64,000 nt of DNA from Methylophilaceae bacterium (GTDB lineage: Bacteria; Pseudomonadota; Gammaproteobacteria; Burkholderiales; Methylophilaceae), in assembly GCA_905339275.1 (NCBI GenBank), contig CAJPFK010000001.1:1-64000 (forward strand). Reading direction: 5' to 3'. The position numbers and the translations under genes are program-made. Shown here piece after piece: positions 9,504 through 19,122 of this stretch; within the stretch, counting starts at the first letter, position 1, and every line of letters begins with the position of its first letter. Under the pieces are notes generated by a model. That model was not told the origin of the DNA. It ran no database searches and worked only from the letters and a program-made list of their open reading frames with translations.

Positions 9504-10826
9504 TTGGCAAATGATAGTTTGTTAGGTGCAGTAGGGAAGATGACGGAGTTGAAGAGCCGCCTGCTATTCGTGGTTGGCGCTCTGATCGTCTATCGTCTGG
9601 GTACATTTATACCTGTCCCCGGGATAGATCCGGATGTTCTGGCCAAGCTGTTTGAATCCCAGTCAGATGGCATCCTGGGCATGTTCAACATGTTCTCGGG
9701 TGGCGCGCTGTCCAGATTCAGCCTCTTTGCGCTCGGGATCATGCCTTACATCTCGGCTTCCATCATTATGCAATTGCTGACGGTGGTGTCACCGCAGCTC
9801 GAGCAACTGAAAAAAGAAGGCGAAAGCGGCCGCCGCCAGATTACCAAGTACACCCGTTATGGGACGCTGGTGCTGGCGACATTCCAGGCATTGGGCATCT
9901 CCATTGCGCTGGAAGGACAGGCCGGCCTGGTGATCGATCCGGGTATGATGTTCCGCATTACCGCTGTAATCACGCTGGTAAGCGGTACCATGTTCCTGAT
10001 GTGGCTGGGTGAGCAGATTACAGAACGCGGCATAGGTAATGGTATTTCCATCATCATCTTTGCAGGTATTGTGGCTGGTTTGCCAAGCGCCGTGGGCGGC
10101 ACGCTGGAGTTGGCGAGAACGGGTACTTTCCACCCGATATTCGTGCTGTTCCTGATTGTGGCCGTTATTCTGGTGACTGCGTTTGTGGTATTTGTTGAGC
10201 GCGGTCAGCGCAAGATTACGGTGAATTATGCGAAGCGCCAGGTGGGTCGTAAGGTGTTTGGCGGGCAGACAAGCCATTTGCCGTTGAAGCTGAATATGGC
10301 TGGCGTGATTCCGCCGATTTTTGCTTCCAGTATTATTTTGTTCCCGGCCACGATGGCTGGCTGGTTTGGCGGTAGCGAGAACATGGCATGGCTGCGGGAT
10401 ATCGGGTCGACCATATCCCCGGGGCAGCCTTTGTACATCATGCTGTTTGCCTCTGCCATTATATTTTTCTGTTTCTTTTACACCGCTTTGGTGTTCAACC
10501 CGAAAGAAACGGCCGAGAATTTGAAGAAAAGCGGTGCTTTTGTGCCTGGTATCCGCCCAGGTGAGCAGACTGCGAAGTACATCGACCGCATCATGGGCCG
10601 TCTGACACTGGCTGGCGCTCTGTACATTACTGCGGTGTGTTTGCTGCCGGAGTTCCTGATTTTGAAGTACAACGTGCCGTTTTATTTCGGCGGTACATCG
10701 TTACTGATTATTGTGGTTGTTACGATGGATTTTATGGCGCAGGTGCAATCACACCTGATGTCTCATCAGTACGAAAGCTTGCTCAAGAAAGCTAATTTTA
10801 AAGGCGGTGCGGTTTCACCGCGTTGA
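9504..10826 (+). CDS. secY: Sec translocase channel subunit SecY
   Basis: 440 residues with ten predicted membrane segments and SecY signatures: [12 protein letters not shown] in helix 1, the plug-region [31 protein letters not shown], and the cytoplasmic loop [32 protein letters not shown] in outline. SecY forms the protein-conducting pore with SecE and SecG and accepts SecA. The start is a TTG (9504) reading [21 protein letters not shown] lies upstream. It is cotranscribed within the spc cluster, between rplO and infA. Confidence 0.97.
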   Translation: MANDSLLGAVGKMTELKSRLLFVVGALIVYRLGTFIPVPGIDPDVLAKLFESQSDGILGMFNMFSGGALSRFSLFALGIMPYISASIIMQLLTVVSPQLEQLKKEGESGRRQITKYTRYGTLVLATFQALGISIALEGQAGLVIDPGMMFRITAVITLVSGTMFLMWLGEQITERGIGNGISIIIFAGIVAGLPSAVGGTLELARTGTFHPIFVLFLIVAVILVTAFVVFVERGQRKITVNYAKRQVGRKVFGGQTSHLPLKLNMAGVIPPIFASSIILFPATMAGWFGGSENMAWLRDIGSTISPGQPLYIMLFASAIIFFCFFYTALVFNPKETAENLKKSGAFVPGIRPGEQTAKYIDRIMGRLTLAGALYITAVCLLPEFLILKYNVPFYFGGTSLLIIVVVTMDFMAQVQSHLMSHQYESLLKKANFKGGAVSPR

Positions 10827-10842
10827 TTAGGGTATAGGCGGC

Positions 10843-11061
10843 ATGGCGAAAGAAGACTCGATTGAAATGCAAGGGGTGGTGCTGGAAAACCTGCCCAATG
10901 CAACCTTTCGCGTAAAGCTGGAAAACGATTATGTTGTACTGGGCCATATCTCCGGCAAGATGCGCAAGAATTACATTCGCATTCTGCCTGGTGACAAGGT
11001 GACGGTCGAGATGACCCCATACGATTTATCACGTGCGCGGATTATTTTCCGCGTTAAATAA
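10843..11061 (+). CDS. infA: Translation initiation factor IF-1
   Basis: 72 residues starting [28 protein letters not shown], an S1-type OB fold ending [14 protein letters not shown], exactly IF-1 length. IF-1 blocks the A site during initiation. Here it lies between secY and rpmJ, the arrangement of many betaproteobacteria, unlike E. coli where infA is elsewhere. Confidence 0.98.
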   Translation: MAKEDSIEMQGVVLENLPNATFRVKLENDYVVLGHISGKMRKNYIRILPGDKVTVEMTPYDLSRARIIFRVK

Positions 11062-11084
11062 GTATTTGTAGTGAGGATGATGAA

Positions 11085-11198
11085 ATGAGAGTTCGTGCAT
11101 CGGTTAAGGCTTTATGCCGGAATTGTAAAGTTGTTCGCCGCCGTGGCGTCGTGCGTATTATTTGCACTGACCCACGCCACAAGCAGCGTCAAGGGTAA
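11085..11198 (+). CDS. rpmJ: 50S ribosomal protein L36 (zinc type)
   Basis: A 37-residue gene: [17 protein letters not shown], then [20 protein letters not shown]. The C-x2-C...C...H zinc ligands (Cys11, Cys14, Cys27, His33) are intact, so this is the zinc-binding L36 form. GAGGATGATGAA precedes the ATG. It lies 23 bases after infA and is the last gene before the alpha-cluster promoter. Confidence 0.97.
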   Translation: MRVRASVKALCRNCKVVRRRGVVRIICTDPRHKQRQG

Positions 11199-11223
11199 TT
11201 AGTAGTGAAATGTGCGAAGCTGA

Positions 11224-11294
11224 TTGTTAAAAATCGGCCAAGCTGTTAAAATTTTGGGCTTTTTTGGCGATTATGGAAATAATTGCGCCATAAT
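11224..11294 (+). promoter_or_regulatory. alpha-operon promoter and structured leader
   Basis: TTGTTA at 11224-11229, a 17-base spacer and TAAAAT at 11247-11252 form a good σ70-type promoter for rpsM-rpsK-rpsD-rpoA-rplQ. The leader then offers two mutually exclusive pairings: TGGCG (11265-11269) with CGCCA (11286-11290), and ATTATGG (11270-11276) with CCATAAT (11288-11294). In E. coli the alpha leader is an S4-binding regulatory RNA. A similar function here is inference. Confidence 0.5.
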
Positions 11295-11308
11295 TTTGGA
11301 GTAGGTAC

Positions 11309-11671
11309 ATGGCTCGGATAGCAGGGGTAAACATCCCAAATCATAAGCATACCGAAATCGCGTTAACGTCGATTTACGGTGTCGGTCGCAACACGGCAAA
11401 GCAGATCTGCCTTGCTGCAGGTGTTTCTGCCACAGCGAAAATTAAGGATCTGAACGACGCGGAAGTAGAAAAGCTGCGTGACGAAGTCGCCAAGCTCAAG
11501 GTTGAGGGTGACTTGCGCCGTGAAGTGACCATGAACATCAAGCGTTTGATGGATCTTGGCTGCTATCGTGGCATTCGTCATCGCCGAGGCCTGCCGGTCC
11601 GCGGACAACGTACCAAGACCAATGCGCGTACTCGCAAGGGTCCTATTAAGCCAATCAAGGCATCCAAGTAA
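11309..11671 (+). CDS. rpsM: 30S ribosomal protein S13
   Basis: 120 residues: [30 protein letters not shown] in outline, a helix-two-turn-helix domain, then [23 protein letters not shown] and a lysine-rich tail. S13 contacts the P-site tRNA and the central protuberance of the 50S subunit. It is the first gene of the alpha cluster, with GGAG ten bases before the ATG. Confidence 0.98.
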   Translation: MARIAGVNIPNHKHTEIALTSIYGVGRNTAKQICLAAGVSATAKIKDLNDAEVEKLRDEVAKLKVEGDLRREVTMNIKRLMDLGCYRGIRHRRGLPVRGQRTKTNARTRKGPIKPIKASK

Positions 11672-11682
11672 GGAATCAGTAA

Positions 11683-12072
11683 ATGGCTAAAGCAAACGCA
11701 CGCGTTCGTAAGAAAGTTAAAAAGAACATTGCCGAAGGCATTGCTCACGTACACGCTTCTTTCAATAACACGATTATCACGATTACCGATCGCCAGGGTA
11801 ATGCCTTGTCATGGGCAACATCAGGCGGTGCAGGCTTCAAGGGTTCACGTAAGAGCACGCCATTTGCTGCGCAGGTTGCGGCAGAGGCTGCAGGCAAGGC
11901 TGCACAGGAGTGCGGCGTGAAAAACCTCGAAGTCCGCATCAAGGGTCCAGGCCCTGGCCGTGAGTCTGCGGTGCGTGCCTTGAATGCTGCCGGTTTTAAA
12001 ATTACCAGTATTTCGGATGTGACGCCAGTACCGCACAACGGTTGCCGTCCACCTAAAAAGCGCCGTATTTAA
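11683..12072 (+). CDS. rpsK: 30S ribosomal protein S11
   Basis: 129 residues with the S11 core [45 protein letters not shown] in outline and the C-terminal [25 protein letters not shown]11 lies on the 30S platform next to the E-site mRNA. AAGGAATC precedes the ATG. rpsD follows after 28 bases. Confidence 0.98.
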   Translation: MAKANARVRKKVKKNIAEGIAHVHASFNNTIITITDRQGNALSWATSGGAGFKGSRKSTPFAAQVAAEAAGKAAQECGVKNLEVRIKGPGPGRESAVRALNAAGFKITSISDVTPVPHNGCRPPKKRRI

Positions 12073-12100
12073 TTCGCGCTTGATATAACAGGAGAATACC

Positions 12101-12730
12101 TTGGCTAGAAATCTCGATCCTAAGTGCCGTCAGTGCCGCCGTGAAGGCGAAAAGCTTTTCCTTAAGGGCGAAAAGTGTTTCACAGATAAGTGCGCGATTG
12201 AAAAACGCAATTTCCCACCGGGCCAGCATGGGCAAAGGCGCAACCAGCGCCTGTCCGACTACGGTGTGCAGTTGCGTGAAAAACAGAAAGTGCGTCGTGT
12301 TTATGGGGTTCTGGAAGCCCAGTTCCGTAGTTACTACGCAGAAGCGGACCGTCAGAAGGGCATTACAGGCGAGAATCTCTTGCAATTGCTCGAATGCCGT
12401 CTTGATAACGTGGCTTATCGTATGGGTTTTGGCGCTTCACGCACTGAGGCTCGCCAGATCGTCCGCCATAACAGCATTCTGGTCAATGGTAAGCGCGTCA
12501 ATATCCCTTCGTACCAAGTGCGTCCGGGAGATGAAGTTCAAGTTGCCGAGGCTGCCAAGCAGCAATTGCGCATTAAAGGCGCGCTTGAGGCTGCTGAGCA
12601 ACGCGGATTCCCTGAATGGATTTCCGTTGATGTCAAGGCGCTTAAGGGCACGTTCAAAGCCAAGCCGCAACGTGACGAATTGCCTTCTACGATCAACGAG
12701 TCTCTCGTCGTCGAACTTTATTCCAAGTAA
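12101..12730 (+). CDS. rpsD: 30S ribosomal protein S4
   Basis: 209 residues starting at a TTG (12101) with GGAG six bases upstream: [23 protein letters not shown]. Cysteines at the N-terminus (CRQC, then CFTDKC) resemble the zinc-binding form of S4. The S4 RNA-binding domain follows ([39 protein letters not shown] in outline). S4 starts 30S assembly, and in E. coli it represses the alpha operon. Confidence 0.97.
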   Translation: MARNLDPKCRQCRREGEKLFLKGEKCFTDKCAIEKRNFPPGQHGQRRNQRLSDYGVQLREKQKVRRVYGVLEAQFRSYYAEADRQKGITGENLLQLLECRLDNVAYRMGFGASRTEARQIVRHNSILVNGKRVNIPSYQVRPGDEVQVAEAAKQQLRIKGALEAAEQRGFPEWISVDVKALKGTFKAKPQRDELPSTINESLVVELYSK

Positions 12731-12766
12731 TTAAACCCAGTTGCCAGAGGGTCGTAAGGAAAGTTT

Positions 12767-13753
12767 ATGCAAAACAGTCCGACAGAATATTTAAAGCCAC
12801 GCGTTGTTGATGTTGAAGTGCTATCACCTCTGCGTGCCAAGGTAACTCTTGAGCCGATGGAACGTGGATTTGGCTATACGCTGGGTAATGCCCTGCGTCG
12901 CGTGTTGCTCTCTTCCATTCCAGGCTTTGCCATTACTGAAGTCAAGATCGATGGCGTTGTCCATGAATACTCAACTATCGATGGCGTGCAGGAGGATGTA
13001 GTCGATATTCTCCTGAATTTGAAGGGTGTTGCGCTCAAGCTCAACAACAAGACGGAAACCATCCTGACCCTGAATAAGTCGACTGAGGGTGTGGTGACTG
13101 CCAGTGATTTCGAGACTGGGCATGATGCGGAAATTGTTAATCCTAACCATGTCATTGCTCATCTGACTAAAGGCGGCAAACTCAGCCTGGAAGTCAAGGT
13201 CGAAATGGGTCGTGGTTATCAGCCGGTTCCTGTGCGTCAGAAGGGCGTTGATGAAGACCGCGTGCTTGGTTTCATCATGGTGGATGCTTCGTTCAGCCCG
13301 ATCAACAAGGTGAGTTATCAGGTTGAGAGTGCGCGTGTAGAACAACGCACCGACCTGGACAAACTGATCATGGATGTCGAGACCAATGGGGTCATCGAGC
13401 CTGAGCAGGCAATCCGTGACGCTGCCCGTATCCTGATGGGTCAACTGGCTGTATTTGCCGACCTGGAAGGTGCGCCGACGGAAATCGAAATCAAGCATGC
13501 GCCGCAAGTTGATCCTATCCTCTTGCGTCCGGTTGACGATCTCGAATTAACTGTACGTTCGGCTAATTGTCTCAAGGCCGAAAACATTTACTATATCGGT
13601 GACTTGATTCAACGCACTGAAAATGAATTACTTAAAGCGCCAAATCTTGGCCGTAAATCTCTGAACGAGATTAAGGATGTCTTGGCATCCAAAGGTCTGA
13701 CATTGGGCATGAAACTGGAAAACTGGCCACCGGTCGGTCTGGAAAAGGTGTGA
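12767..13753 (+). CDS. rpoA: RNA polymerase subunit alpha
   Basis: 328 residues. The N-terminal dimerisation domain shows [26 protein letters not shown], and the C-terminal domain (residues about 250-320) shows the DNA- and activator-contacting motif [19 protein letters not shown] and [13 protein letters not shown]. Alpha nucleates core polymerase assembly and contacts UP elements and activators. GGTCGTAAGGAAAG precedes the ATG. It is flanked by rpsD and rplQ as in most proteobacteria. Confidence 0.99.
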   Translation: MQNSPTEYLKPRVVDVEVLSPLRAKVTLEPMERGFGYTLGNALRRVLLSSIPGFAITEVKIDGVVHEYSTIDGVQEDVVDILLNLKGVALKLNNKTETILTLNKSTEGVVTASDFETGHDAEIVNPNHVIAHLTKGGKLSLEVKVEMGRGYQPVPVRQKGVDEDRVLGFIMVDASFSPINKVSYQVESARVEQRTDLDKLIMDVETNGVIEPEQAIRDAARILMGQLAVFADLEGAPTEIEIKHAPQVDPILLRPVDDLELTVRSANCLKAENIYYIGDLIQRTENELLKAPNLGRKSLNEIKDVLASKGLTLGMKLENWPPVGLEKV

Positions 13754-13763
13754 GGGTATCACT

Positions 13764-14156
13764 ATGCGTCATCGCAACAGCAATCGTAAATTAAATCGCA
13801 CAAGCAGCCATCGTCAGGCGATGTTGCGTAACATGGCTAATTCCTTATTGCGGCATGAGGTTATCAAGACAACCTTGCCCAAGGCGAAAGAGCTGCGACG
13901 TGTCGCAGAGCCTCTGATCACCTTGAGCAAGAATGCAACGTTGGCCAATCGCCGCCTGGCATTCAGCCGTACCCGGGATCGTGACGTGGTTGGCAAGCTT
14001 TTCAACGAGCTGGGTCCACGCTACCAGGCACGTAACGGCGGATACCTGCGCATTCTCAAATGCGGTTTCCGTGTAGGCGACAATGCGCCTATGGCACTGG
14101 TTGAGTTGGTTGATCGTCCTGACACTGGAGTTGAAGCAGTTGCGGCTGCAGAGTAG
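13764..14156 (+). CDS. rplQ: 50S ribosomal protein L17
   Basis: 130 residues beginning [32 protein letters not shown] in outline, with [19 protein letters not shown] and a C-terminal [26 protein letters not shown]17 sits near the tunnel exit. It is the last gene of the ribosomal cluster, 10 bases after rpoA, and is followed by a strong terminator. Confidence 0.98.
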   Translation: MRHRNSNRKLNRTSSHRQAMLRNMANSLLRHEVIKTTLPKAKELRRVAEPLITLSKNATLANRRLAFSRTRDRDVVGKLFNELGPRYQARNGGYLRILKCGFRVGDNAPMALVELVDRPDTGVEAVAAAE

Positions 14157-14170
14157 TTGTTTTCATGAAT

Positions 14171-14201
14171 AAAAAAAGCCGGTCAGTGACCGGCTTTTTT
14201 T
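14171..14201. terminator. Bidirectional intrinsic terminator after rplQ
   Basis: A seven-base A tract, GCCGGTC, a three-base loop, GACCGGC and a seven-base T tract. It is nearly symmetric, so it can end rplQ transcription on the plus strand and transcripts of the convergent gene at 14205-14453 on the minus strand. Confidence 0.93.
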
Positions 14202-14204
14202 ATT

Positions 14205-14453
14205 TCAGGGTGCCTGGAATGAAACCAGTTGAATCACTTCCGTTTCGGTAAAAGGCCAGTCGAGTTCAACACCGGATGCAGAATGCCGCAATACCGGGAT
14301 TCTTGTTCCATAGCATTCCAGCAATGCTTCATTCTCGCTAATTTCTATTTCTTCCCAGGCAATGTTTATTGCGGTCAATGCCGACAGGATGCCTGCCGCC
14401 TGTTCACACAAGTGGCATGACGAAGTGCTATAAAGCTTCAATGGGGCAGTCAT
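14205..14453 (-). CDS. Glutaredoxin-like small thiol protein
   Basis: 82 residues: MTAPLKLYSTSSCHLCEQA. A CxxC (Cys13, Cys16) stands at the start of helix 1, as in glutaredoxins, and an IPVLRH cis-proline motif lies near residue 60. It resembles the DUF836 group of short thioredoxin-fold proteins. The substrate is unknown. A longer reading from a TTG at 14489 is possible; neither start has a strong ribosome site. It is convergent with rplQ and shares its terminator. Confidence 0.75.
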   Translation of the reverse strand: MTAPLKLYSTSSCHLCEQAAGILSALTAINIAWEEIEISENEALLECYGTRIPVLRHSASGVELDWPFTETEVIQLVSFQAP

Positions 14454-14596
14454 GAAGGTTAATCTTCCGGATTTTATTGAAACAGGCAACTAATTGGCGG
14501 ATAAGCATTTTCGATGCGGTGAAAAACCACCATAATAACGCCTTGGCAAAAATTCCACTGTAATCAATATTATTCAATATCTTTGTAGGCTGACGA

Positions 14597-16033
14597 ATGG
14601 CTGATATTCAAGAATCAAAAGAAAGCTTGCAAGAAAGCCTGCAACAAGTCATTACGCTGCTGAACAAGCACAAGCTTATCGAAGGCCTGGTGCATAAGCA
14701 GGACATGCCAAAGCAGGAGCTGGTCGAAACGCTGGTGCACAGGCAGAACCTGGCGGAACTGCAAAAGAAGCTGGATGCCTTGCATCCTGCCGACGTGGCC
14801 TACATTCTCGAGGCGTTGCCATTGGATCAGCGCCTGGATGTCTGGGAACTGGTCAAGGCAGAGCGCGATGGCGACATTCTGCTTGAGGTTTCCGATGCCG
14901 TAAGACAGACGTTGATTGCCGACATGGACAGCGAGGAGCTGCTCGCTGCTGCCGAGCAGCTCGATACGGATGAGCTGGCCGATCTGGCGCCGGATTTGCC
15001 CAAGGATGTGCTTCAGGACCTGTTTGAGAGCCTCGATGCGCGTAATCGGGAGCGCTTGCAGTCGGCACTTTCCTATCCTGATGATGCAGTCGGTGCGTTG
15101 ATGGACTTCGATGTGGTGACGATCCGTGAGGATATCACGCTGGAGGTTGCGTTGCGCTATCTGCGCCGGATCGGCAGCCTGCCTGACCATACGGACAAGC
15201 TGTTTGTCGTTGATCGACATGATGTGCTGCGTGGCGTTTTGCCGCTCAAGCGCCTGGTTGTCAATGACCTGGATTCCGGTGTTGCTGAAATCATGGCTGA
15301 TGATGCCGTTATTTTTCATCCGGAAGATAAAGCCAATGATGCCGCCAAGGCATTCGAGCGCTATGACCTGGTGACTGCGCCGGTTGTTGATGAAAACAAC
15401 AAGCTGGTCGGTCGGCTGACCGTGGATACCGTCATGGACTTTATCCGTGAAGAAGCTGAAAGCGATATGCTTTCTCTGGCGGGCTTGCGCGAGGATGAGG
15501 ATATGTTCTCCTCCGTCTGGAAAGCCGTGCAGAACCGCTGGACATGGCTGGCGATCAATCTGGTCACTGCTTTCGTTGCATCGCGGGTGATTGGGGCATT
15601 CGAAGGTTCCATTGAGAAGATTGTCGCGCTGGCAGCCCTGATGCCGATCGTGGCTGGCATCGGCGGCAATTCGGGAAACCAGACGATCACGATGATTGTG
15701 CGTGGCCTGGCGCTGGGCCAGGTGGCTTCCCATAATATGAAATCGCTTCTGCAGAAAGAACTGGGCATTGCGCTTTTGAATGGATTGATCTGGGGAAGCG
15801 TGCTCGGGGTGGTGGCTTATCTGCTGTATGACAATGTGGCGCTGGGCATGGTGATGACCGCGGCGATGACGTTGAATCTGTTGTTGGCCTCCGTTATGGG
15901 TGTATTGATTCCGCTGGTGATGACGAAATTCGGCCGGGATCCGGCAGTGGGTTCCAGCGTGTTGATTACGGCCATGACGGATAGTGGCGGCTTCTTTATC
16001 TTCCTTGGCCTTGCCACCCTTATCCTGTTGTAA
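14597..16033 (+). CDS. mgtE: Magnesium transporter MgtE
   Basis: 478 residues with the MgtE plan: an N-terminal superhelical domain (about 35-160), two CBS domains (about 160-285) that sense cytosolic Mg2+, a connecting helix and five membrane helices at the C-terminus. The pore-region motif PIVAGIGGNSGNQTITMIVRGLALG is present (residues about 350-375). It imports Mg2+ and gates with cell Mg2+. The mechanosensitive channel gene follows after 11 bases, so the two probably form one transcript. The 107 bases upstream show no clear riboswitch. Confidence 0.95.
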   Translation: MADIQESKESLQESLQQVITLLNKHKLIEGLVHKQDMPKQELVETLVHRQNLAELQKKLDALHPADVAYILEALPLDQRLDVWELVKAERDGDILLEVSDAVRQTLIADMDSEELLAAAEQLDTDELADLAPDLPKDVLQDLFESLDARNRERLQSALSYPDDAVGALMDFDVVTIREDITLEVALRYLRRIGSLPDHTDKLFVVDRHDVLRGVLPLKRLVVNDLDSGVAEIMADDAVIFHPEDKANDAAKAFERYDLVTAPVVDENNKLVGRLTVDTVMDFIREEAESDMLSLAGLREDEDMFSSVWKAVQNRWTWLAINLVTAFVASRVIGAFEGSIEKIVALAALMPIVAGIGGNSGNQTITMIVRGLALGQVASHNMKSLLQKELGIALLNGLIWGSVLGVVAYLLYDNVALGMVMTAAMTLNLLLASVMGVLIPLVMTKFGRDPAVGSSVLITAMTDSGGFFIFLGLATLILL

Positions 16034-16044
16034 GGCGAGATTAG

Positions 16045-17343
16045 ATGAATCCTGAGATTAATGCCGTCTTACAGGAGCTACAGGCGGATTTTCATACGCC
16101 GACTTTCCTGTGGCAACTGGCCGTGATCGTTGCCAGCCTGTTGCTGGCCTGGTCTATCAATGGCCTGTTGCGCGCTTATGTCATGCGGAATGCCCCGGAA
16201 AGCTGGAAAGTCGGTATTGGCGGGGTTAACCGTGTGTTGTTTCCACTGTCGACATTGATTTTCGTCTATATCGGCCAGGCGGTACTGGATCGCTGGCAGC
16301 ATACCGGCATGCTGAAGCTGGCGGCGACCCTGTTGATTGCCATGGCCGTCATCAGGCTGGTGGTTTATGCCTTGCGCTATATATTCTCACCCGGCAGCTG
16401 GTTACGCGCGATGGAGAGCGCGATCGCCAGTACGGTATGGTTGATACTGGCCCTGCATCTCAGCGGTTTCCTGCCTGAAATCCAGTCAGTGCTGAACAGC
16501 GTGAGTTTCGCCGTTGGAAAGCGCGAGGTGACTTTGCTGCTTATCTTGCAGGCGTTATTGATCATACTCATTACCTTATTTGGTGCGCTGTGGCTCAGCC
16601 GCATGGTCGAGAATCGGCTGATGGGCGCTGCCCAGCTCAATATGAATCTGCGCGTCGTATTGAGCAAAGTGGTACGCGTTCTGTTCTCCCTGATTGCCGT
16701 TCTGATGGCACTGTCCGCCGTAGGGCTTGATATCACGCTATTGTCGGTATTCGGCGGTGCGTTGGGCGTCGGTCTCGGTTTTGGCCTGCAAAAAATCGCC
16801 AGCAACTATGCCAGCGGCTTCATTATCCTGCTCGATGACTCCGTCCACATCGGCGATATCGTCACGGTTGAGCCGCATTACGGCATCGTGAGCGAGTTGC
16901 GCTCCCGCTATATGGTGCTACGCAAGCTGGATAACACGGAGGTGATTATTCCGAATGAGAGTCTGGTCACCAACGTCATGATCAATCACTCCATGACTGA
17001 CCGTAAGGTCAGGGTGCAGATGTCAGTGCAAGTGAGTTACCAGACGGACCTGGAGCTTGCCATGAAGTTGATGTTGGAAGCCGCAAGGACACAGGACCGG
17101 GTATTGACGGACCCCGAGCCCAAGGTGTTGGTGAAAGGGTTTGCCGACAACGGGATTGATTTGCTGATGAACGTCTGGATCGGCGACCCTGAGAACGGCA
17201 GCGGTACTTTGCAATCGGAAATTTACCTCGATATCTGGCGCGCGTTCAAGAAGCATAATGTTTCTATCCCGTACCCGCAACGTGAAGTGCGTATATTAAA
17301 TGCAGAGCCCCAACCTCCTGATGCCCCGGATACAACTATCTAG
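16045..17343 (+). CDS. MscS-family mechanosensitive channel
   Basis: 432 residues with several membrane helices in the first 250 residues and the MscS signature in the pore helix and beta domain: GALGVGLGFGLQKIASNYASG, then ILLDDSVHIGDIVTVEPHYGIVSELRSRYMVLR in outline and VIIPNESLVTNVMINHS. It is larger than E. coli MscS (286 residues) because of extra N-terminal helices. Its role is release of ions under osmotic downshock or a related conductance. It is probably cotranscribed with mgtE. Confidence 0.92.
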   Translation: MNPEINAVLQELQADFHTPTFLWQLAVIVASLLLAWSINGLLRAYVMRNAPESWKVGIGGVNRVLFPLSTLIFVYIGQAVLDRWQHTGMLKLAATLLIAMAVIRLVVYALRYIFSPGSWLRAMESAIASTVWLILALHLSGFLPEIQSVLNSVSFAVGKREVTLLLILQALLIILITLFGALWLSRMVENRLMGAAQLNMNLRVVLSKVVRVLFSLIAVLMALSAVGLDITLLSVFGGALGVGLGFGLQKIASNYASGFIILLDDSVHIGDIVTVEPHYGIVSELRSRYMVLRKLDNTEVIIPNESLVTNVMINHSMTDRKVRVQMSVQVSYQTDLELAMKLMLEAARTQDRVLTDPEPKVLVKGFADNGIDLLMNVWIGDPENGSGTLQSEIYLDIWRAFKKHNVSIPYPQREVRILNAEPQPPDAPDTTI

Positions 17344-17390
17344 TAGATTTTAGGTCTACAATATCAGACATTAAATCAGAGAGGTGCGCC

Positions 17391-18575
17391 ATGTTAGCTG
17401 GGATTTTCGAATTGCCGTGGTGGGGCTATATTGTAGTTACGCTGGTATTGACTCACATCACCATTGCCGCGGTGACGATCTATCTGCATCGTTGCCAGGC
17501 CCATCGTGCACTGGATTTGCACCCGGTGGTCAGTCATTTCTTCCGTTTGTGGCTGTGGCTGACAACCGGTATGCAGACCAAGCAATGGGCGGCAGTACAC
17601 CGCAAGCATCATGCCCGCTGCGAGACCGAAGATGACCCGCATAGCCCGCAAGTGCTAGGCATTGGCAAAGTACTGAGAGAAGGCGCGGAGCTGTTCCGCA
17701 AGGAGGCCGGTAATCATGAGACGCTGGAAAAATTCGGGAGCGGTACGCCGGATGATTGGCTGGAGCGCAGGATTTATACGCGGTATCCCAGCCTTGGCAT
17801 CACGCTGATGTTTGTCATCGACGTTCTGCTGTTCGGACCGATAGGAATCACGATCTGGGCCGTGCAGATGGCATGGATTCCTGTGACTGCCGCAGGCATC
17901 ATCAACGGTATTGGGCATTATTGGGGTTACCGTAATTTTGCGGCGGATGATGCCAGCACCAATATCATGCCCTGGGGAATACTGATCGGCGGCGAGGAGT
18001 TGCACAATAACCATCATTCCTACGCAAGCTCGGCCCGGCTTTCCAACAAATGGTACGAATTCGATATTGGCTGGATGTATATCCGTGTCATGCAGTCATT
18101 CAAGCTGGCCAGGGTCAAGAAAGTTGCCCCCAGGATTCGTTTCGACTGGGCCAAGACCAAATGCGACCTGGATACCCTGCAGGCGGTGATTACCCATCGT
18201 TTTGATGTCATGGGCAAGTATGGCGTGATGCTGAAAGCTGCCTACAAGGAAGAGTTGAATAAACTGCATCTGGCCTGCAAGCATCACGGCAACGAGCGAG
18301 TCACCCTGGAGCGCGTACGCCATTGGCTGCATCTGGATGAGAAGGACTTGAAGGATCAGGAGAAGCAGGCTTTGAATTCCGCGCTGAAACACAGTGTAAA
18401 ACTACAAACCTTGTACCAGCTCAAGCAGGATCTGGCGGCTGTGTGGGCGCGCTCCAGTGCCACCCAGGAGCAGTTATTGAAAGCGCTGGAAGAATGGTGC
18501 CACAAGGCAGAAGAAAGCGGTATCCAGGCGCTGGAAGAGTTCTCCAGGCGCTTGCGCTGCTACAAGATGGCTTGA
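17391..18575 (+). CDS. Membrane fatty acid desaturase with long C-terminal extension
   Basis: 394 residues. The three histidine clusters of acyl desaturases are in order: HRCQAH (33-38), HRKHH (70-74) and HNNHH (205-209). They bind a di-iron centre that puts a double bond, probably delta-9, into an acyl chain, with two pairs of membrane helices around them. Residues about 225-394 form a charged helical tail (KAAYKEELNKLHLACKHH and EKDLKDQEKQALNSALKH) that is not part of the catalytic core and could mediate oligomerisation or partner binding. It is followed by a strong terminator. Confidence 0.88.
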   Translation: MLAGIFELPWWGYIVVTLVLTHITIAAVTIYLHRCQAHRALDLHPVVSHFFRLWLWLTTGMQTKQWAAVHRKHHARCETEDDPHSPQVLGIGKVLREGAELFRKEAGNHETLEKFGSGTPDDWLERRIYTRYPSLGITLMFVIDVLLFGPIGITIWAVQMAWIPVTAAGIINGIGHYWGYRNFAADDASTNIMPWGILIGGEELHNNHHSYASSARLSNKWYEFDIGWMYIRVMQSFKLARVKKVAPRIRFDWAKTKCDLDTLQAVITHRFDVMGKYGVMLKAAYKEELNKLHLACKHHGNERVTLERVRHWLHLDEKDLKDQEKQALNSALKHSVKLQTLYQLKQDLAAVWARSSATQEQLLKALEEWCHKAEESGIQALEEFSRRLRCYKMA

Positions 18576-18589
18576 TTTGCCTGTTGAAT

Positions 18590-18623
18590 AAATAAAAAGC
18601 CCGCATTTGCGGGCTTTTTATTT
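18590..18623. terminator. Bidirectional intrinsic terminator between desaturase and rpmG
   Basis: A perfect 15-bp inverted repeat (18590-18604 with 18609-18623) with a GCCCGC core, a four-base loop and A/T-rich flanks on both sides. It can end the plus-strand desaturase transcript and the minus-strand rpmB-rpmG transcript. Confidence 0.93.
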
Positions 18624-18643
18624 AACTGGAACCGTTCAATTAA

Positions 18644-18799
18644 TTACTTGAGTTTGGTTTCTTTGTATATGACATGCTTGCGGACAACGGGATCAAATTT
18701 CTTGATCTCCATCTTTTCAGGCATGGTGCGCTTGTTTTTGGTCGTGGTGTAGAAGTGACCAGTACCGGCGCTGGATTCGAGTTTGATTTTTTCACGCAT
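18644..18799 (-). CDS. rpmG: 50S ribosomal protein L33
   Basis: 51 residues starting [20 protein letters not shown], then [21 protein letters not shown] and ending VIYKETKLK. The length and sequence are those of the zinc-free L33 form; no CxxC pairs are present. It lies 12 bases downstream of rpmB on the same strand, the classical rpmBG pair. Confidence 0.97.
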   Translation of the reverse strand: MREKIKLESSAGTGHFYTTTKNKRTMPEKMEIKKFDPVVRKHVIYKETKLK

Positions 18800-18811
18800 G
18801 ATGACGATTCC

Positions 18812-19048
18812 TTAGATCTTTTCGCCGGCGGCACGCAGATCAGCCAGGACAGCATCAATGCCGTTCTTGTCGATTGTGCGCAATGCAGCGTTGGTGATAC
18901 GTAAGCTTACCCAGCGGTTTTCGCTTTCTACCCAGAATTTGCGATTCTGCAAATTAGGCAGGAAACGACGCTTGGTCTTGTTGTTTGCGTGGGATACGTT
19001 ATTCCCAACCATCGGCTTTTTGCCGGTTACCTGACATACGCGTGCCAT
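18812..19048 (-). CDS. rpmB: 50S ribosomal protein L28
   Basis: 78 residues from the ATG at 19048: [20 protein letters not shown], then [18 protein letters not shown]. This is the standard L28 start and length; the ten extra in-frame codons upstream have no L28 similarity. GGAGTCCACC precedes the ATG. L28 is needed late in 70S assembly. A promoter-like site lies 30 to 59 bases upstream. Confidence 0.97.
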   Translation of the reverse strand: MARVCQVTGKKPMVGNNVSHANNKTKRRFLPNLQNRKFWVESENRWVSLRITNAALRTIDKNGIDAVLADLRAAGEKI

Positions 19049-19077
19049 GGTGGACTCCGAAATTCGAAAAGACCGCA

Positions 19078-19107
19078 TTTATACCATAAAAAGCAGCGGT
19101 TTCTCAA
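19078..19107 (-). promoter_or_regulatory. σ70-type promoter for rpmB-rpmG
   Basis: Read on the minus strand: TTGAGA (19107-19102), an 18-base spacer, and TATAAA (19083-19078). It lies directly upstream of rpmB and downstream of dut. Confidence 0.6.
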
Positions 19108-19122
19108 GGGAAATCTGCAAAT

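Noticed and set aside
14615..15733. 372-codon minus-strand open frame opposite mgtE
   Set aside because: Antisense to a well-supported MgtE; no domain motif.
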